Shown one piece after another: positions 60,510-64,000 of a stretch of 64,000 bases of DNA. The stretch lies in NCBI GenBank assembly GCA_025462735.1, contig JAOAPC010000024.1, positions 1-64,000 of the forward strand, in the 5' to 3' direction. The notes beneath the pieces are model-generated. The model had not been told where the DNA came from. It ran no database searches and saw only the letters and a list, made by a program, of their open reading frames with translations. Numbering within the stretch: position 1 is the first letter of the stretch; the number at the start of each line of letters is the position of its first letter. The DNA is from Acidobacteriaceae bacterium. Its GTDB lineage: Bacteria > Acidobacteriota > Terriglobia > Terriglobales > Acidobacteriaceae. The translations under genes were made by a program, and so were the position numbers.

Positions 60510-61420
60510 TGACTATGCCCTCACTTTGGAAATTCGGCGGGCTCACGCCGCTGAAGCTAACACAATTGACAGTCAAGAAAATCGGGACGGATGAACTTTC
60601 AACCCGTTCGGCGGCACTGTCTTATTACTTCCTGTTGGCGCTGTTCCCAATGTTCTTGTTCTTGATGTCTCTGGTCGGAGTTTTTTCGGGCCCTGAGTTG
60701 AGGGAAAGTATCATCGCAGCCTTCGGGCGGCTCGCACCGGGCTCGGCGTCGCAATTAGTTCACAACGTTATAAACCAGACTTTTCAATCCAGCACAGGCG
60801 TAAAACTTGCCGCGGGTATTATCGGAGCGTTATGGGCTGCCTCCGGCGGCATGAGCGCAGTTGTGATCTCGCTCAACGTCATCTATCGCACTCCTGAAAC
60901 TCGACCGTGGTGGAAACAAAAGCTCACGATTCTTGGGTTAACGATTGCTCTTGCGGGATTGATCATCGTTGCGCTGATTTTGGTTTTGTACGGCGGAAGA
61001 ATCGGGCAATTAATAGCGGAACACGTCGGGTTGGGAGGAGTGTTCAGAGCCGCGTGGCAAGCGCTGCATTGGTCCGTATCATTCGCGGCGATGTTCCTGT
61101 CGTATTCGCTCATCTACTACTTGGCCCCGAATGTGGCGGAACGCAAGTGGCACTGGGTAACACCCGGAGCCGCGGCTGGCGTAGGACTGTGGCTACTTGC
61201 ATCCATCGGATTTCGTATCTACCTGCACTTTTTCAATAGTTACAGCGCCACATATGGATCCCTTGGAGCCGTGATCATTCTCATGCTGTGGCTGTACATT
61301 ACTGGCTTCGCAATTTTAGTCGGCGGCGAAATCAATTGGGTTATCGAGAACGAGGACAAGAAGAAAGAAGTGTTCGAGACGAAGATGCGTCAAATTGAAG
61401 AGCACATGAAAGCTGCATAG
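60509..61420 (+). CDS. YihY/BrkB family membrane protein
   Basis: A 303-aa protein with six hydrophobic helices and the YihY/UPF0761 pattern. It reads STRSAALSYYFLLALFPMFL near the start, then GIIGALWAASGGMSAVVISL and YYLAPNVAERKWHWVTPGAA, ending LGAVIILMLWLYITGFAILV with GGEINWVIE. The family was once called RNase BN in error and its function is unsettled. A GTG at 60509 overlaps the previous stop, with an ATG two codons later. It shares an operon with the preceding small membrane protein. Confidence 0.92.
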   Translation: MTMPSLWKFGGLTPLKLTQLTVKKIGTDELSTRSAALSYYFLLALFPMFLFLMSLVGVFSGPELRESIIAAFGRLAPGSASQLVHNVINQTFQSSTGVKLAAGIIGALWAASGGMSAVVISLNVIYRTPETRPWWKQKLTILGLTIALAGLIIVALILVLYGGRIGQLIAEHVGLGGVFRAAWQALHWSVSFAAMFLSYSLIYYLAPNVAERKWHWVTPGAAAGVGLWLLASIGFRIYLHFFNSYSATYGSLGAVIILMLWLYITGFAILVGGEINWVIENEDKKKEVFETKMRQIEEHMKAA

Positions 61421-61481
61421 GGACTGAGAATCCGTTTTGCGCAGAGCGCAATGCCAGTGAAACCGAACATGGGAGGACGTT

Positions 61482-61940
61482 ATGAAAGCATTCTTGACCG
61501 GCTTGGGAATTGGAGTAGGGCTCGCTGTCTTGTTTGCGCCAGAGAACGGCGAATCGACGCGGGGCAAGGTACGAGAGCGAATCGGCGAGTGGTCGGATAC
61601 ATTGTTTGAGCAAATAGATCGCACTAAAGACGCGATTGCGAAACAAGCGGATCGATTTTCCGCTGGTGGTTCTCACGGACAAGAAGAACAAAGGGAAAAT
61701 CGTTCGGTCAAAAAGATGCCGCGCAGGGAGTCCCATCGTTCAAACGGCGACCTTATCAACACCATCAGCAAAGAGGAACTTTTAAGCGTGCACGGTATCG
61801 GCCCCGTGCTGGCGGACCGAATCATTTCCGGGCGACCCTACGCGTCACGGCAAGAGTTGATCGAGCGCCGAGTTCTTTCCCAGAATACCTTTGAGGAGCT
61901 CGAGCGGGAGCTGGGACGCCGCACTCGGAAAACCGCATAA
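61482..61940 (+). CDS. YtxH-like N terminus joined to a helix-hairpin-helix domain
   Basis: A 152-aa protein. The N-terminal 40 residues (MKAFLTGLGIGVGLAVLFAP, then ENGESTRGKVRERIGE) match YtxH-like membrane-anchored stress proteins with the LFAP motif. A polar linker follows, then a ComEA-like double helix-hairpin-helix (INTISKEELLSVHGIGPVLA, ADRIISGRPYASRQELIERR) that can bind DNA. It combines a membrane anchor with a DNA-binding module. Whether it acts at the membrane on DNA is unknown. It lies downstream of the YihY gene by 61 bases and may share its transcript. Confidence 0.75.
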   Translation: MKAFLTGLGIGVGLAVLFAPENGESTRGKVRERIGEWSDTLFEQIDRTKDAIAKQADRFSAGGSHGQEEQRENRSVKKMPRRESHRSNGDLINTISKEELLSVHGIGPVLADRIISGRPYASRQELIERRVLSQNTFEELERELGRRTRKTA

Positions 61941-62023
61941 GCGTGCAGGCGGGCGACAACTGCACTAGCCTCATCGCGAGGGGTTTGACGGAAACGAATG
62001 CAACTGTTTGAATAAAAACAGTT

Positions 62024-62098
62024 GGGCGCTTAACTCAGCGGTAGAGTGCCATCCTCACACGGTGGAAGTCATAGGTTCGAATCCTATAGCGCCCACCA
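62024..62098 (+). tRNA. tRNA-Val (anticodon CAC)
   Basis: 75 bases including the encoded CCA. The acceptor GGGCGCT pairs with AGCGCCC. The D arm is ACTC-AGCGGTA-GAGT. The anticodon stem CCATC/GGTGG (one T-G pair) holds the loop CTCACAC with anticodon CAC. The T arm is ATAGG-TTCGAAT-CCTAT. All arms are intact. A hairpin-like caactgttt...aaacagttg (62000-62022) lies directly upstream. Confidence 0.96.
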
Positions 62099-62410
62099 TT
62101 AATCATAGGCGGACGGCATCCTATGGCTCGCCGTTCGCACCATTTGGAACGTGAGAGGTGATTCGTTTCAGAACGAATTCCCGGATCAGATTCGACACAG
62201 CCTCGGCACCCGTAGAAGCCAAACCATTGAACGAGCGTTGAGGAGGATGACACTTCGGCCAGCTGAATCGCTGTTATCGCCCTTTCAGTATTCTCTACAC
62301 CAGTTCTGACTACTGCTGTCGTTAAACGCCAAACAACTTTAGAACCAAGGTGTCGATCGGGATATTTCCTGCACTCAACAGCAACGCTACCTTAATTGAA
62401 ACCTTGCTAA
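62099..62410 (+). other. Gap between tRNA-Val and the restriction gene
   Basis: 312 bases with no convincing gene. No second copy of the tRNA-Val 3' end is seen here; if an island is inserted at this tRNA, its other end is outside the window. The last 60 bases become AT-richer and probably hold the promoter of the following gene. Confidence 0.5.
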
Positions 62411-64000
62411 ATGACCGAAACCTCTATTTCGCCGCCTCTTAAGATTTTGCGTAGCTTTGCAGCCCAGGTCGCAACGAAGTTCGCACTACCAGTACAGTTC
62501 TCGCCTGAAGACCAGCTCAAGGGACCGACAGAGGAACTCTCAAAGTCGCTCGGTGCCCTTCTTAAGAAAGCAGTAGATGTCGTTACTGAGGTGCATTTGA
62601 GCGATGTTTCTGGCCGTCCGGACATGGGCGTAACCGTCGATCATCTTTTAGCGGGTCACATCGAATTGAAAGCCCCTGGTAAAGGAGCAGACCCGAAGAA
62701 GTTCAAAGGCGCCAACAAGAATCAGTGGACCAAATTCCAGGACTTGCCAAATCTGATTTACACCGACGGGAATGAGTGGACGCTGTTTCGCAACGGACAG
62801 AGAATCGGCGCGATGGTGAGACTGTCGGGCGATATTACCGAAGATGGAGCTAAAGGGGTTGTCGAAAAAGATGCTGAAGCGCTAAGCAAACTGTTTTACG
62901 ACTTCTTATCATGGCATCCCATTGTTCCGTCCACTCCCAAAGCCCTTGCCGAACTACTCGCGCCGCTTTGTCGCCTTTTGAAGTCCGACGTGCTGGCAGC
63001 AGTCCAGGACCCTATGTCCGATCTCAGCACGCTTGCGAAGGACTGGCGTACTTATCTGTTTCCTGATGCCGATGACAAGCAATTCGCCGATGCCTATGCA
63101 CAAACCCTTACATACGCCCTTCTTCTCGCGCGATTCTCGGGTGCATCAGATGTCACAACGGATGGTGCGGCGAAAGCAATCAAAGCTGGACATAGACTCC
63201 TTTCTGACGCGTTGAAAATCTTAACAGTCGACGAAGCCCGCAATGCAATTGAAGTTCCGGTCAGCCTGCTTGAACGTGTAATGGCAGAAATCGACGTTGC
63301 CAAACTCACAAGCAAGTCCAAAGGGGACCTTTGGCTCTACTTCTACGAGGATTTCCTTGCCGCCTATGACATCAAGATGAGGAAAGACCGAGGCGTGTAC
63401 TACACGCCGGTTGAGGTGGTGCAAGCTCAGGTTCATTTGATAGATGAACTCTTAACAGGAAAATTCCTGGCGGAGCACTCGTTCGTGGATGAGAAGGTTG
63501 TGACGCTTGATCCTGCATGTGGCACAGGCACCTACATATTGGCGGCGCTTCGGTTTGCACTTAACAAGGTTGAAAATGCAAAAGGCCCTGGAATGCGTGT
63601 GTCAGCGGCAAGCACAGCGGCAAGTAACCTGCATGCATTTGAACTGCTCGTCGGTCCATACTCGGTAGCCCATCTACGTTTGACTCAGCAACTTTCCAGC
63701 GAGAAAGCGGCAATACCTGAAGACGGCGTGCACGTTTATTTGGCCGATACATTGGAATCTCCACATGCGTTACCGCCAAAACACCTTCCACTCACTTACA
63801 AAAATCTGGGTGAAGAGCATAAGCGAGCGCAGAAGATAAAGTCGGGGACTCCGGTTCTTGTTTGCCTTGGAAACCCTCCGTATGATCGCCAAGAAATCGA
63901 AGATGATGACACCTCGCTAGAACGACGAAAAGGGGGGTGGGTTCGGTTTGGTGATACAGGAGTGGATGGAACTGGCATACTGCAGGATTTCATCGTTCCG
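62411..64000 (+). CDS. Nuclease-methyltransferase restriction protein (type IIG/ISP-like), 3' end outside window
   Basis: The ATG at 62411 opens a frame that stays open to the window edge (530 codons) and is incomplete. The N-terminal domain has a PD-(D/E)XK-like core: SGRPDMGVTVDHLL and then HIELKAPGKG (E-x-K). A helical region (about 140-310, LYFYEDFLAAYDIKMR) leads to a class-gamma adenine methyltransferase core. RGVYYTPVEVVQAQVHL is followed by motif I LDPACGTGTYILAAL and motif IV NPPYDR near residue 480. Nuclease and methylase are thus in one chain; no helicase motifs lie between them, as in Eco57I-like or helicase-less ISP-like enzymes. The specificity part lies beyond the edge. Confidence 0.85.
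   Translation, partial: MTETSISPPLKILRSFAAQVATKFALPVQFSPEDQLKGPTEELSKSLGALLKKAVDVVTEVHLSDVSGRPDMGVTVDHLLAGHIELKAPGKGADPKKFKGANKNQWTKFQDLPNLIYTDGNEWTLFRNGQRIGAMVRLSGDITEDGAKGVVEKDAEALSKLFYDFLSWHPIVPSTPKALAELLAPLCRLLKSDVLAAVQDPMSDLSTLAKDWRTYLFPDADDKQFADAYAQTLTYALLLARFSGASDVTTDGAAKAIKAGHRLLSDALKILTVDEARNAIEVPVSLLERVMAEIDVAKLTSKSKGDLWLYFYEDFLAAYDIKMRKDRGVYYTPVEVVQAQVHLIDELLTGKFLAEHSFVDEKVVTLDPACGTGTYILAALRFALNKVENAKGPGMRVSAASTAASNLHAFELLVGPYSVAHLRLTQQLSSEKAAIPEDGVHVYLADTLESPHALPPKHLPLTYKNLGEEHKRAQKIKSGTPVLVCLGNPPYDRQEIEDDDTSLERRKGGWVRFGDTGVDGTGILQDFIVP

Noticed and set aside
62035-62253. Minus-strand open frame overlapping tRNA-Val
   Set aside because: Its RIRTYDFHRV stretch is simply the complement of the tRNA, a known type of false gene.

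Overview
The window looks like a chromosomal segment of an Acidobacteriota bacterium, probably class Terriglobia. Supporting signs are a VWFA-related secreted protein of the acidobacterial type, a TonB-dependent receptor with an N-terminal carboxypeptidase-regulatory domain, a small TonB-like secreted protein, an HpnH-type radical SAM protein, and many short palindromic intergenic elements. It carries the replication-origin neighbourhood: gyrA, gyrB, dnaN and dnaA on the minus strand to the left, and rpmH, rnpA, yidD, yidC and jag on the plus strand to the right. About 3.3 kb of unrelated genes lie between dnaA and rpmH. No composition, database or folding computation was run; family names come from reading motifs.

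Layout. 1-5.2 kb: a type I restriction-modification operon (hsdM-hsdS-hsdR). The HsdR carries an unusual cysteine-rich triplet repeat. 5.2-6.1 kb: a frameshifted REP-associated tyrosine transposase and a cluster of REP-like palindromes. 6.1-11.2 kb: a cold-shock gene, then minus-strand genes for VKOR, a CusF-like lipoprotein, a TonB-dependent receptor, a small Cys/His secreted protein and DoxX, possibly concerned with copper. 11.5-15.5 kb: an EF-G-like GTPase, VapBC, an orphan membrane protein and an IS1595-type transposase remnant. 15.6-31 kb: gyrA and gyrB surrounding secreted and membrane proteins (VWFA-like, two DGH-motif paralogues, glycosyltransferase-like, CPBP protease, DUF4139, DUF4349).

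31-36.7 kb: hpnH, an HxlR regulator divergent from a DoxX gene, mscL and a third DGH paralogue. 36.7-46.6 kb: dnaN, dnaA, candidate origin stretches, an intervening block, then the rpmH-rnpA-yidD-yidC-jag series. 46.6-50.5 kb: DUF2905, rpmE, an M2 peptidase and a 1.15-kb cassette. The cassette lies between a 38-bp copy of the tRNA-Glu 3' part and the intact tRNA-Glu gene, and its only gene encodes a HEPN-motif protein. 50.5-62 kb: a PP2C/HAMP phosphatase, thioredoxin reductase-like protein, TonB-like protein, proline dehydrogenase, a sigma/anti-sigma/DUF3106 operon, a secreted protein, a YihY-family membrane protein and a YtxH-HhH protein. From 62.0 kb: tRNA-Val(CAC), then the first 530 codons of a nuclease-methyltransferase restriction protein that runs out of the window.

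Three threads link the parts. First, defence genes occur at both ends and next to tRNA genes (type I R-M, HEPN cassette, terminal R-M protein, plus VapBC). Second, several families of palindromic repeats pepper the gaps and have entered the reading frames of gyrB and yidD. Third, the origin-proximal housekeeping genes have been opened up by accessory DNA.
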